From assembly GCF_007997285.1 (NCBI RefSeq), contig NZ_VORX01000001.1, positions 620,001-684,000 on the forward strand: a stretch of 64,000 bases of DNA. Reading direction: 5' to 3'. Positions 1 to 8,506 of this stretch are shown here, one piece after another. The translations under genes were made by a program, and so were the position numbers. Source of the DNA: Gelidibacter salicanalis (lineage in GTDB: Bacteria; Bacteroidota; Bacteroidia; Flavobacteriales; Flavobacteriaceae). The notes under the pieces were generated by a model, which did not search any database, was not told the origin of the DNA, and saw nothing but the letters and a program-made list of their open reading frames with translations. Each line of letters opens with the position of its first letter. The first letter of the stretch is position 1.

Positions 1-1
1 C

Positions 2-685
2 TTGATTCAATGGCCGGAAAAAATTGATCCTAAAATTCTTAAAGATTTACTGCGGTATAAAGAAAATATTCTGAAATATTCTAAAGATACTATTCAAGTC
101 ATTAACACCTACAACGCTTTACTTCTTGCTTATAATACATTCGAACTTGATTATAAAAACGAGATTGAACGCTTAAAATCGCTGAGGAATAAGGTCATTG
201 CAAGTAAGCCGCTCCAATCTAAACTCTGGAAGATTCCTGTTTGTTATGATGTCAAATATGGGCTCGATTTAGAGGCATTAGCCGCCGCAAAAAATTGCTC
301 AATAGCTGAACTTATTCAATGGCACACTGAAGCTGTATACAAAGTTTATTTTATAGGATTTCTACCTGGGTTCTTATACTTAGGAGGCCTAGATAACCGA
401 CTTATCATGCCCAGGCGTCAGCGTCCGAGGCCTCACGTTTTAAAAGGTGCGGTTGGTATTGGTGGTGAACAGACGGGTATTTATCCAAACGCAAGTCCTG
501 GAGGTTGGAACATTATTGGGAATTCGCCCATTACATTTTTTGATCCTGAGAGTGAACATCCGTGTTTCGCAAATGCTGGAGATAGCATTCAGTTTGTAGC
601 TATAGATTTAGTGGGGCATGCTGCTATTATAGAACGTATTAAAAATGGCAATTATAAGCTAGAAAGCGAGGTGTATGATGGTTGA
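2..685 (+). CDS. pxpB: 5-oxoprolinase subunit PxpB (KipI family), 5' end missing
   Basis: PxpB acts with PxpA and PxpC in ATP-dependent cleavage of 5-oxoproline to glutamate in the cytoplasm. The C-terminal cyclophilin-like domain is clear: GFLPGFLYLGGL at about residues 119-130 of the visible part and GIYPNASPGGWNIIG at about 159-173 are family hallmarks. The frame is open to the window edge, and the first visible codon (TTG) is unlikely to be the true start because the usual N-terminal stretch is missing; about 20 residues probably lie outside. The 3' end overlaps pxpC, so the two are surely co-transcribed. pxpA is not in view and may lie upstream. Confidence 0.9.
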   Translation: MIQWPEKIDPKILKDLLRYKENILKYSKDTIQVINTYNALLLAYNTFELDYKNEIERLKSLRNKVIASKPLQSKLWKIPVCYDVKYGLDLEALAAAKNCSIAELIQWHTEAVYKVYFIGFLPGFLYLGGLDNRLIMPRRQRPRPHVLKGAVGIGGEQTGIYPNASPGGWNIIGNSPITFFDPESEHPCFANAGDSIQFVAIDLVGHAAIIERIKNGNYKLESEVYDG

Positions 686-1526
686 GGTTTTAAAAACGGG
701 TTTATATGATAGCATTCAGGATTTAGGTCGTTTTGGATATCAACATTTGGGAGTGCCATCTTCTGGTGTCATGGATCAGTATGCCGCTTCATTGGCAAAT
801 TCAATCTTAGGCAATCAGGACCATGCTGCTGTTTTAGAATTTACAGTATTGGCTCCAACCTTGAAATTTCACATCGCGACTGCCATTTGCATCACCGGAA
901 TGCAGAGTTACCCCAAATTAAACGGAGTGGCTATTGAGAATAATTCAGTTACCCACATCAAACAACAAGACGTCCTCACGTTTGGTCAACGTGTTTTGGG
1001 GTGTAGAGGCTATATTGCTGTTTTGGGAGGGTTTCAATCTCCGAATATTATGGGGAGTAGGAGCATGTGCCAACACATCACGCAGCAACAGCGCCTTACA
1101 AAAAATGATCAGCTAGACATTCTTGCACAACCTTTAGTAGATAACCATTCAAATGCCCATGTTAAAACACCGATTTCCCATTTTGAGACTGATAAACTCC
1201 ACGTTTTTAAAGGCGTGGAATTCGGAAAGCTTTCTAAATCCCAGCAGCAAGTTTTAGTACAGCAAGAATTCACGGTTTCAAAAGATAGTAACAGAATGGC
1301 CTATCCATTAGAAGGGGTTCTTGATAATTCATTGCAGAGCATCATAACAGGGCCTGTTTTACCCGGTACGGTGCAATTCACCCCAGCAGGACAAGTGATA
1401 ATTTTGATGCGCGATTGTCAAACTACTGGTGGATATCCAAGAATTTTACAGCTTACAGAAATGGCCATCAATCAGTTATCACAAAAAACACCAGGAGAAA
1501 AATTTACATTTAAAATTGCTCATTAA
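675..1526 (+). CDS. pxpC: 5-oxoprolinase subunit PxpC (KipA family, biotin-dependent carboxyltransferase fold)
   Basis: Second subunit of the prokaryotic 5-oxoprolinase. The N-terminus shows the family pattern SIQDLGRFG followed by GVPSSGVMDQYA (residues about 13-37), and the C-terminal half has GPVLPGTVQFTPAG and a DCQTTGGYPR segment, both typical of KipA/PxpC. At 283 aa it is in the usual range. Two start codons stand side by side (675 and 678); either overlaps the end of pxpB by about 10 bp, implying translational coupling. No gene of related function follows. Confidence 0.9.
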   Translation: MMVEVLKTGLYDSIQDLGRFGYQHLGVPSSGVMDQYAASLANSILGNQDHAAVLEFTVLAPTLKFHIATAICITGMQSYPKLNGVAIENNSVTHIKQQDVLTFGQRVLGCRGYIAVLGGFQSPNIMGSRSMCQHITQQQRLTKNDQLDILAQPLVDNHSNAHVKTPISHFETDKLHVFKGVEFGKLSKSQQQVLVQQEFTVSKDSNRMAYPLEGVLDNSLQSIITGPVLPGTVQFTPAGQVIILMRDCQTTGGYPRILQLTEMAINQLSQKTPGEKFTFKIAH

Positions 1527-1616
1527 TAGGATTAAAGCGTAAATCTTGATAGTTTAGAGGTCCATATTACGATTTCATTTCATTTTTAGTGTCTAACTAA
1601 CTTAAACCAACCAAAT

Positions 1617-2120
1617 ATGAAAAATTTACTCTTACTTATTATAGGAATTCTGATTGGCGCATTGGTAAGCTATGTTTATTTGTCCAAACCAGATACCGAT
1701 CTTACCATCAATGCTCCTAAAGGACTCATTTCTCCTGAACAAGCAAAAATTTTGGATGCCGCTTACAATACCCGCTACAAATTGATAAGTGATTCCATTG
1801 TAAACAGAAAAGGAGGTGATAACCGGTCGTCATGGTATGGCTTGGATCAAGTGCGCACCTATCTTAATTATGCTGAAAATCAGGCTAAGGAACAAGGCCA
1901 TACGATGGATGGTATCCGCATTTATTTAGGAGCACATCCTGATCTCAATGGGGAAGCTGGCTACACGACCATGTTTTTTGTACCTACCGGAATATCCCAT
2001 AAATCTAAAGCCGCCATGTTTAATTTCTCTATAGCTGATGGGAGCGGAGATTTACCTGATGGAGAGGGATTAGATATGGGAGGTAATGGCAATCCACCAA
2101 GTGCTAATTATCCTCAATAG
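1617..2120 (+). CDS. Hypothetical membrane-anchored protein
   Basis: I do not recognise this 167-aa protein. Residues 3-20 form one hydrophobic segment after MKN, with a short following YLSKP, so it is either a signal anchor or an uncleaved signal peptide with the rest outside the cytoplasm. The soluble part begins with a region rich in ISPEQAKILDAAYN, and the C-terminus is glycine-rich (DGEGLDMGGNGNP). It looks like the flavobacterial hypothetical proteins often found next to sensor kinases. It is followed after 8 bp by a membrane protein and a histidine kinase, so the three probably form one transcript. Confidence 0.7.
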   Translation: MKNLLLLIIGILIGALVSYVYLSKPDTDLTINAPKGLISPEQAKILDAAYNTRYKLISDSIVNRKGGDNRSSWYGLDQVRTYLNYAENQAKEQGHTMDGIRIYLGAHPDLNGEAGYTTMFFVPTGISHKSKAAMFNFSIADGSGDLPDGEGLDMGGNGNPPSANYPQ

Positions 2121-2128
2121 ATCAGAAA

Positions 2129-2833
2129 ATGGATGAATTTTTCAGGCAAAATTATTTCACAATCAATTATGCTGTCGAAATAATAGCGGCGTTGACCGGT
2201 CTGATTTGTTTTAAAAAATATAAAAAAACCGCTGTAAGCTATTTTATTGGATTCTTAGTTTATGCAGCCCTTGTGGATTGTTTGGGGAGTTACCCTGTAA
2301 TTTTTGCGCGTTTAAATGTCTATCATTTTATTGAAGGTACCGTATTTGAAAAAAACTATCTGTATTATACCCTATTATGGGGTATAGGCACGGCGCTATT
2401 TTTTATGTTTTTTTACAGCAAAATTTTGAGTCATCCCGGTAGAAAACGTTTTATGCGTGTGGCAGCGGCTTTGTTTTTTATTGGTGCATTAGTAGATTTA
2501 TTTTTAAATGTAGAAACTTTAGGCGCTAATAATCGGATAGGGATATTTGTAGCAGGTTCATTCTTGGTATTGTTATGTGTTTGTTTTTATTTTATTGAAG
2601 TTTTAGAGAGCGATAAAGTATTGACTTTTTACAAATCCATCTACTTTTGGATAAGTTCCGTCATTTTACTCTGGTATTTAATTACGACGCCGTTGTTGTT
2701 TTACGAAATTTATTTTTCCACGGCCGATTGGAACTTTGTCATCTTAAAATGGCAAATTTATTTGGCCGCTAATATATGTATGTATTTATCTTTTACTATT
2801 GCTTTATTATGGTGCAAACCGGAGAACAACTGA
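2129..2833 (+). CDS. Polytopic integral membrane protein, probable partner of the adjacent histidine kinase
   Basis: The 234-aa protein is almost wholly hydrophobic, with about seven predicted membrane segments (roughly residues 12-28, 35-53, 75-95, 108-125, 132-155, 170-190, 205-228) and short loops. No enzyme motif is visible. It begins 8 bp after the preceding gene and its last 25 bp overlap the downstream histidine kinase start at 2809, so the two are translationally coupled. The kinase has only one membrane segment, and I infer that this protein could be its sensory or input partner. Function otherwise unknown. Confidence 0.75.
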   Translation: MDEFFRQNYFTINYAVEIIAALTGLICFKKYKKTAVSYFIGFLVYAALVDCLGSYPVIFARLNVYHFIEGTVFEKNYLYYTLLWGIGTALFFMFFYSKILSHPGRKRFMRVAAALFFIGALVDLFLNVETLGANNRIGIFVAGSFLVLLCVCFYFIEVLESDKVLTFYKSIYFWISSVILLWYLITTPLLFYEIYFSTADWNFVILKWQIYLAANICMYLSFTIALLWCKPENN

Positions 2834-3639
2834 TTAGTACAGATGCCCAAAGGTATTTGTTAATATATATGATTGCCGTCTTGGTAATTGTAACCACACT
2901 CATTGTGGTCTTTTTTATCATTTTTCAACATCGAAAAAATAAATTGCTTTTGGATAAGGTAAAACAACAGAAGCTATTTGAGGAAGCCGTATCACAAACC
3001 CGTGTGGAAATACAGGAACAGACTCTAAAATATATTGGTCAGGAACTTCATGACAATATAGGGCAATTGCTGTCTTTGGCCAGTATGCAATTGGGAATGT
3101 TGGGCGTGAAAATTGGTGCAGATATTAAAGAACCATATATAGAAACCCAAAAGATTATTAAAGAAAGTTTGGGTGAGGTTAGAGCCTTATCCAAATCTTT
3201 AAATACGGAGGTGATTCAAAATAGAGGCTTTATGGAGTCCATTGCCTATGAATTAAAGCGGCTCAATAAATTGAAATTGATCAAGGCTGATCTTATGGTA
3301 ACTGGTGAAGTCAGAACATTTGAAAACAGTAAGGATAGCATTATCTTATTCAGAATTTTACAGGAATTTATCTCTAACACCGTAAAACACTCTAAAGCGA
3401 GCCAACTGACCATTACTTTAGATTATCAACCCGCCCTGTTGCAAATGAAGGCGTCCGATAATGGGGTGGGATTTTTGATGGACGCTGTTACTGAGCGTTC
3501 TGGGTTATTAAACATGAAGAGTAGGGCAGCGTTGGTAGAATCGGACTTTGAGTTGATTTCTTCGCCGGATCAAGGCACCGTGCTTTCTATTTCATATCCC
3601 ATCACCAAACGCGCATCAAAAGCTTTGGAACTGCTGTAA
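2809..3639 (+). CDS. Sensor histidine kinase, HisKA_3 / NarL-type
   Basis: From the ATG at 2809 (276 aa) the protein has one membrane segment (about residues 16-39), a short coiled linker, a HisKA_3 dimerisation domain with the phospho-acceptor in ELHDNIGQ (His about 81), and a HATPase_c domain with N-box (EFISNTVKHS) and G-box (SDNGVGF). A longer frame from 2776 is open, but its extra residues lie deep inside the upstream gene, so 2809 is preferred. Kinases of this class signal to LuxR/NarL-type response regulators; none is next to it here, since the following gene is a convergent pseudouridine synthase. It is therefore orphan within this window. Confidence 0.85.
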   Translation: MVQTGEQLISTDAQRYLLIYMIAVLVIVTTLIVVFFIIFQHRKNKLLLDKVKQQKLFEEAVSQTRVEIQEQTLKYIGQELHDNIGQLLSLASMQLGMLGVKIGADIKEPYIETQKIIKESLGEVRALSKSLNTEVIQNRGFMESIAYELKRLNKLKLIKADLMVTGEVRTFENSKDSIILFRILQEFISNTVKHSKASQLTITLDYQPALLQMKASDNGVGFLMDAVTERSGLLNMKSRAALVESDFELISSPDQGTVLSISYPITKRASKALELL

Positions 3640-3744
3640 GGATTCCCTTGTCAAGCTAAAGATTTTAATCTGATTGCACAAAAAGTGTTAGAAATGTCGA
3701 GCCTTTTTTGGTTTATACTGATGCATTTAAATTCATACAGCGCA

Positions 3745-4440
3745 TCACAAGCACGCATCCCAAAGTGGATCCTTTGGTAGCGGAGCTTCTACATGAATCA
3801 TGTCATTGGAAACAGGGTGCACAAAGGATAAGGTTCTGGCATGCAAAGAAATACTGGCATCCGGATTACTGCGATCAAAACCATATTTTAGATCGCCTTT
3901 AATAGGGCTGCCAATGCTCGATAATTGAGAGCGGATTTGATGGTGACGTCCGGTTTCTAAAGCCACTTCAATTAAATAATAATTGTCCAGCGTTTTTAAA
4001 ACTTTGTAGTGGAGTATGGCCTTTTTTCCATCAGAGATTTCTTTGGTATGAGCCGTAGATTTATTGTTTTTAGGATTTTTTTTGAGCCAATGCACCAGCG
4101 TGTCCTCCGTTTTTGGAGGCATTTGCTTCACCAATGCCCAATAAGTTTTTTTGGCGTCCTTTTCAGCAAATAATTTATTGAGTCGCGGTAATGCCTTGCT
4201 AGTTTTAGAAAACACAATTACACCTGTTGTAGGCCGATCTAATCGGTGTGCAACGCCCAAATAGACATTGCCAGGCTTGTTGTACTTCTCTTTGATGTAG
4301 GATTTAACAACTTCACTCAATGGCGTGTCCCCAGTTTTATCACCTTGAACAATATCGCCTGCACGCTTGTTAATGATGATAATATGGTTGTCTTCGTAAA
4401 GAACTTGGAGATTATCTTTATTTGAAAGTATTTTAGACAC
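3745..4440 (-). CDS. RluA-family pseudouridine synthase
   Basis: Isomerises uridine to pseudouridine in rRNA or tRNA. The catalytic motif HRLDRPTTG sits at residues 65-73 with the nucleophilic Asp at 68, preceded by the typical YEDNHIIIINKRAGDIVQ strand and followed by HQIRSQL (R-H-Q-I-R motif region). At 231 aa it has only the catalytic domain and no N-terminal S4 domain, like the short RluA/TruC class. The exact target RNA position cannot be read from sequence. It lies 3' of panB on the same strand, separated by an ACTG-type heptad array, and is convergent with the histidine kinase. Confidence 0.9.
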   Translation of the reverse strand: MSKILSNKDNLQVLYEDNHIIIINKRAGDIVQGDKTGDTPLSEVVKSYIKEKYNKPGNVYLGVAHRLDRPTTGVIVFSKTSKALPRLNKLFAEKDAKKTYWALVKQMPPKTEDTLVHWLKKNPKNNKSTAHTKEISDGKKAILHYKVLKTLDNYYLIEVALETGRHHQIRSQLSSIGSPIKGDLKYGFDRSNPDASISLHARTLSFVHPVSNDMIHVEAPLPKDPLWDACL

Positions 4441-4501
4441 TATATTTTTACGATTTTATGTTAAGACAATTTACACTAACACCAGCTCTCAATCACCTAC
4501 C

Positions 4502-4613
4502 CACTGCTTACAGCCAACTGCCAACTGTCAACTGTTTACTGCCTACTGCCTACTGAAAACTGCCAACTGAAAACTGTTTACTGCCTACTGAAAACTGAAA
4601 ACTGCCAACTAAA
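4502..4613. repeat. ACTG heptad array, 16 units
   Basis: Sixteen contiguous 7-bp units of form WACTGNN (for example AACTGCC, TACTGCC, AACTGAA, AACTGTT) fill most of the gap between panB and the pseudouridine synthase gene. The ACTG core is constant in nearly all units and the other three positions vary among a few words, so this is not a simple homopolymer microsatellite. The same class of array occurs at 33136-33212, 50684-50877 and 51275-51316. Confidence 0.9.
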
Positions 4614-4618
4614 AAACC

Positions 4619-5437
4619 CTAATACTGTTCGTCATCATTAGGAAAATCAACCGATTTCACATCTTTTACATATTGTGAAATAGAGCTGGTCATATCTTCG
4701 TATAAATTCATATAGCGGCGTAAGAATCGCGGGTGGAATTCGTGGGTCATTCCCAACATATCGTGCAATACCAATACCTGTCCGTCCACACCATTACCAG
4801 CACCAATCCCGATCACAGGAATAGAAATACTTTCGGCGACTTCTTTGGCTAATTTGGCTGGAATTTTTTCTAAAACAATGGCAAAACAACCAATGCGTTC
4901 GAGCATCAAAGCATCTTCTTTAAGTTTGTCTGCTTCCTCTTCTTCTTTGGCGCGCACCGTATAGGTTCCAAATTTATAGATAGATTGCGGAGTCAGACCT
5001 AAATGACCCATCACCGGAATTCCCGCATTTAGGATACGTTTGATGGATTCTTTCACTTCTTTTCCTCCTTCTAACTTGACCGCATGGCCGCCACTTTCCT
5101 TCATAATTCTGATTGCAGAACGCAAGGCTTCCTTGGGATCACTTTGGTAGCTTCCAAAAGGTAAATCGACCACCACTAATGAACGTTCAATGGCACGCAC
5201 TACGCCTGCAGCATGATAAATCATTTGATCCAAGGTAATGGGCAAGGTAGTTTCATGACCCGCCATGACATTACTTGCAGAATCGCCAACTAAAATCACA
5301 TCGACTCCCGCACCATCCACAATTTTGGCCATGGTATAATCATAAGCGGTAAGCATGGATATCTTTTCGCCGTTGGCTTTCATGTCTACCAAAGTTTTCA
5401 CGGTGATTCTTTTATAGTCTTTTTTTGCTACAGACAT
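4619..5437 (-). CDS. panB: 3-methyl-2-oxobutanoate hydroxymethyltransferase
   Basis: First committed step of pantothenate synthesis: transfers a hydroxymethyl group from methylene-tetrahydrofolate to alpha-ketoisovalerate, giving ketopantoate. The 272-aa length is normal. Visible hallmarks are [14 protein letters not shown], the metal-binding [10 protein letters not shown] (51-60), DLPFGSY (91-97), KLEGG, and [13 protein letters not shown]. It stands alone; panC and panD are not in the window. The minus-strand stretch upstream of the start contains a CACTATTTTTA sequence resembling a -7 box with one mismatch, which is weak evidence for its own promoter. Confidence 0.95.
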   Translation of the reverse strand: MSVAKKDYKRITVKTLVDMKANGEKISMLTAYDYTMAKIVDGAGVDVILVGDSASNVMAGHETTLPITLDQMIYHAAGVVRAIERSLVVVDLPFGSYQSDPKEALRSAIRIMKESGGHAVKLEGGKEVKESIKRILNAGIPVMGHLGLTPQSIYKFGTYTVRAKEEEEADKLKEDALMLERIGCFAIVLEKIPAKLAKEVAESISIPVIGIGAGNGVDGQVLVLHDMLGMTHEFHPRFLRRYMNLYEDMTSSISQYVKDVKSVDFPNDDEQY

Positions 5438-5559
5438 AGTATTTTGTTTTCTTGCTGTAAAAATAGTGAGATTATTTAAATGAAATCAGATTTAGAAAGG
5501 AAATCCCCAAGTAGCGCTAGTAAATGCACTCCTTTGTAACTAGAAATGGTTGCCGAATT

Positions 5560-7218
5560 TTAAAACTGAAAATAGATGAACGGTTGAAAATCTGAAGAAA
5601 ATGCTTGATAACAAATAATTCCCACACTGGCGGCAATCATCACTTTAGCAACTGGAGGACTTTTGGCGTATAAACTTTCGATGGTTGCTTTTGTAGATTC
5701 CGGCAACCAGTGGCTTATATACCCAAATAACATGACCCAAAACACCATTTGATAGTGCACTAAAATATCCAAAGCATAATGCCAATCCATGTGGTAGGCC
5801 ACCTGGTTGTACCACCTCGCAATATGATCCATGCTTTCTCCCCTAAAGTATATTCGGGTGAAGGTGATAAAGGTAAGGGTGACTAAAATTTTCCACCAGC
5901 GGGCATACCATTGGGTATTTGTTTCCCATGGACTTATTTTTCGCCAAAATTTATAAACCACAATCCCCAAACCGTTCAAACCGCCCCAAATTGCAAACTT
6001 CCATGACGCACCATGCCAGAGTCCGCCAATGAGCATGGTGAGCATCAAATTGATATTAGTATTAATTTGCGATTTTATAGTGGTGTTAAACAGCGATAAA
6101 ATATAGATGAGTAAAACGGTAGTCAGGACTACTGCCACCACAACTAAATCTTGATAGGCATAAAGCACGCCCAATAAAATAACACTTAAGATGATATAGG
6201 AAGCAGCGGTGCGTTTCCTATTACCACCCAACGGGATATACAAATAATCCCGTAGCCAAGTAGAGAGTGAAATGTGCCAACGTTTCCAAAAATCGCCCGC
6301 ATTAGTGGCTTTATAGGGCGAATTAAAGTTGATGGGCAATTTGAAGCCCATCAATAAGGCCAAGCCGATAGCGATGTCCGTATAGCCAGAAAAATCGCCA
6401 TAAATTTGCAACGAATAGCCAATCATTGCCATCACATTTGCAAAGCCAGAAAACATTTCAGGGGCATCAAATACCCGGTCTAAAAAATGCATGGCAATAA
6501 AATCAGCAAAGATCATTTTTTTGATCAATCCTTTTAAAATCATAAAGCTGCCAGCATTAAAATCTGCCTTGGTAATCACCGTGGGCTGAGAGATTTGAGG
6601 GACAAAATTTTCCGCTCTTACTATGGGTCCCGCGACTAATTGTGGAAAGAAACTGACATAGAATCCAAAGTCGAGAACAGATTTTAAAGGCACTAATTTT
6701 CTTCTAAAAATATCGACACTATAACTTATAGTTTGAAAAGTATAAAACGAAATTCCTACGGGTAAAATAATTTTATCTACCGTAAAATAATTCTGATCGT
6801 TAAAACTATTACCCCAATGGGCCAGCCAATTGACCACTTCAAAATTGGTCTGGAAAAGCATATTAAACGAATCGGTGAAAAAGTAGGCGTATTTAAAATA
6901 ACACAGCACCGTTAAGTTGATTACCACACTAATAGTGACCAAAATATAGCGTTTGGTTTGATGTTCACTTTTGTAAATACTCCGCCCGATGATATAGTCT
7001 ACGAGCGTACTGAAAATGAGAATTCCGATAAAAAACCCGCTGGTTTTATAGTAAAAGAAAAGCGAGATTAGGAAAAGATAAGAATTGCGCAGCGTTATTT
7101 TTTTATGCACCAGTGCGAACAAAAAATAGGCGACGGCAAAAAAGATCCAAAAATTTGCTTGGGTAAAAATCAGCGGAAAATCTTCCGAAAACGTAAAAAT
7201 ATCCTGTAACCTATTCAT
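5560..7218 (-). CDS. MBOAT-family O-acyltransferase (AlgI-like)
   Basis: Integral membrane acyltransferase of the AlgI/DltB group, which passes acetyl groups across the membrane to a polysaccharide acetylation machine. The 552-aa protein has about a dozen membrane segments. The conserved SPYKATNAGDFWKRWHISLSTWLRDYLY block and the catalytic histidine in GGLWHGASWKF are both present. Its start overlaps the end of the upstream SGNH gene by 8 bp, so three genes (this one and two SGNH proteins) form one operon read from 9978 down to 5560. The acceptor polymer is unknown; exopolysaccharide or cell-wall glycan is the likely target. Confidence 0.9.
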   Translation of the reverse strand: MNRLQDIFTFSEDFPLIFTQANFWIFFAVAYFLFALVHKKITLRNSYLFLISLFFYYKTSGFFIGILIFSTLVDYIIGRSIYKSEHQTKRYILVTISVVINLTVLCYFKYAYFFTDSFNMLFQTNFEVVNWLAHWGNSFNDQNYFTVDKIILPVGISFYTFQTISYSVDIFRRKLVPLKSVLDFGFYVSFFPQLVAGPIVRAENFVPQISQPTVITKADFNAGSFMILKGLIKKMIFADFIAMHFLDRVFDAPEMFSGFANVMAMIGYSLQIYGDFSGYTDIAIGLALLMGFKLPINFNSPYKATNAGDFWKRWHISLSTWLRDYLYIPLGGNRKRTAASYIILSVILLGVLYAYQDLVVVAVVLTTVLLIYILSLFNTTIKSQINTNINLMLTMLIGGLWHGASWKFAIWGGLNGLGIVVYKFWRKISPWETNTQWYARWWKILVTLTFITFTRIYFRGESMDHIARWYNQVAYHMDWHYALDILVHYQMVFWVMLFGYISHWLPESTKATIESLYAKSPPVAKVMIAASVGIICYQAFSSDFQPFIYFQF

Positions 7219-8506
7219 TTAATGTTTTGTAGTGCTTCAACAATTCCGCTTTGTTTCTGTGGGTTGATTGTGCCCAAGCACTAATAAAGGCCTCCATAAA
7301 TAAATCGGCTTTCAGGCTGTAGCCCAACTGTGTAAAATGGATCCGATCTTTGGGCATCAATTTATTTTGGTACCATTTATTTGAGGAACCCAGTCCGCCC
7401 ATAACATCGTATAAATCCCAAACCGCCATATTGTATTTTTTCGATAACTCCATGATTACTTGTTGTTGGGAGGCAGTATTGGGGTTGGGAATTTTTCGCT
7501 TATAATAATCGTCATTAGGAACTGTCAATAAAATAGCACAGTTAGGATTTGCTCTTTGGATCATTAGAATAAAAGCTTCGTAATAGGCACGAAATTTTTC
7601 GGGATCAAATTCGCTTTTAGGCATATACGCATCGTTGGTGCCAAGAGAAATAATAAATAAATCCGGTGTGTAAAGTTGCAATTGTTTTTCAAAGTAGGCC
7701 GCTCGGTTAAAATAAGCGAAACTTCCACCGTTTACGCCAATGCTGGTGTATTCAATGCCCTCATCGTCATTCATGAATTCCATGCCCATTAAGGCAAACT
7801 CAGGATCGGTTTGGGTGGAATCTTTTAATTCCAAACAAAAAGCGACTTCGTCAATCAATTTATTAAAGCGAAACTCCCGATACATTTTATCGAGATTTAA
7901 AGTGTCAGAGATGACCAGGTCAGGGTTAAGGACGGTCAAATTGTAATCTGATTTCCACGTATTATAGAATACCCTGAGCTTATTAAATTCATAAGGTTGA
8001 TTGGTGTAATTGCGGTAATTGGATTTGACATAAATTGTATCTGACTTCCCTCTGAATGCGGCAGTTATCCCTGCCAAACCCCAAGCAATGCTGTCTTTTC
8101 TAATTGAAGAACGGTATCCTTGCCATTTTGTTTTGGTAGCTTTTATCTCATAGTTGGTGGGATTGTTAGTGTGTGCAAGATGATACGGAAAAACAAAGCC
8201 CCGTTGGCCTTGAGAAACTGTATTGGTGTTTTGAAGGTAAGTCCTTATTTTATTGGAATAGATATCTGCTTGAATATGGGAACCACCAATATGAAAAATA
8301 TGCAATTTTTGCTTTTTCCCGGTATAAATGGAATCCATTTTAGCGAAGAACTGATGAAATGTCGGGGAGTTTTCCGCCATTTTAAAAGTATTCGCTTCAA
8401 AATTAATCAAGTGCCCAAATTTGGGAGTCAAACTATCCAGAATAAAATTCTGTCCGAAAAGAGTTGAGGTGAAGATTATAAAAAGGGTAATTATGATACG
8501 TTTCAT
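7211..8506 (-). CDS. Secreted SGNH/GDSL-like hydrolase, O-acetylation operon
   Basis: A signal peptide (about residues 1-19, ending FGQ) is followed by an SGNH-fold domain. Block I is FHIGGSH (71-77) with the probable nucleophile Ser76, block III is LGTND (288-292), and block V is DRIH (387-390), so Ser, Asn, Asp and His of the active site are all present. Such proteins act as periplasmic acetyltransferases or esterases beside AlgI-type MBOAT proteins, as AlgJ/AlgX do for alginate. Overlap with its neighbours by 4 bp upstream and 8 bp downstream shows tight coupling. Whether it adds or removes acetyl groups cannot be read here. Confidence 0.85.
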   Translation of the reverse strand: MKRIIITLFIIFTSTLFGQNFILDSLTPKFGHLINFEANTFKMAENSPTFHQFFAKMDSIYTGKKQKLHIFHIGGSHIQADIYSNKIRTYLQNTNTVSQGQRGFVFPYHLAHTNNPTNYEIKATKTKWQGYRSSIRKDSIAWGLAGITAAFRGKSDTIYVKSNYRNYTNQPYEFNKLRVFYNTWKSDYNLTVLNPDLVISDTLNLDKMYREFRFNKLIDEVAFCLELKDSTQTDPEFALMGMEFMNDDEGIEYTSIGVNGGSFAYFNRAAYFEKQLQLYTPDLFIISLGTNDAYMPKSEFDPEKFRAYYEAFILMIQRANPNCAILLTVPNDDYYKRKIPNPNTASQQQVIMELSKKYNMAVWDLYDVMGGLGSSNKWYQNKLMPKDRIHFTQLGYSLKADLFMEAFISAWAQSTHRNKAELLKHYKTLNE

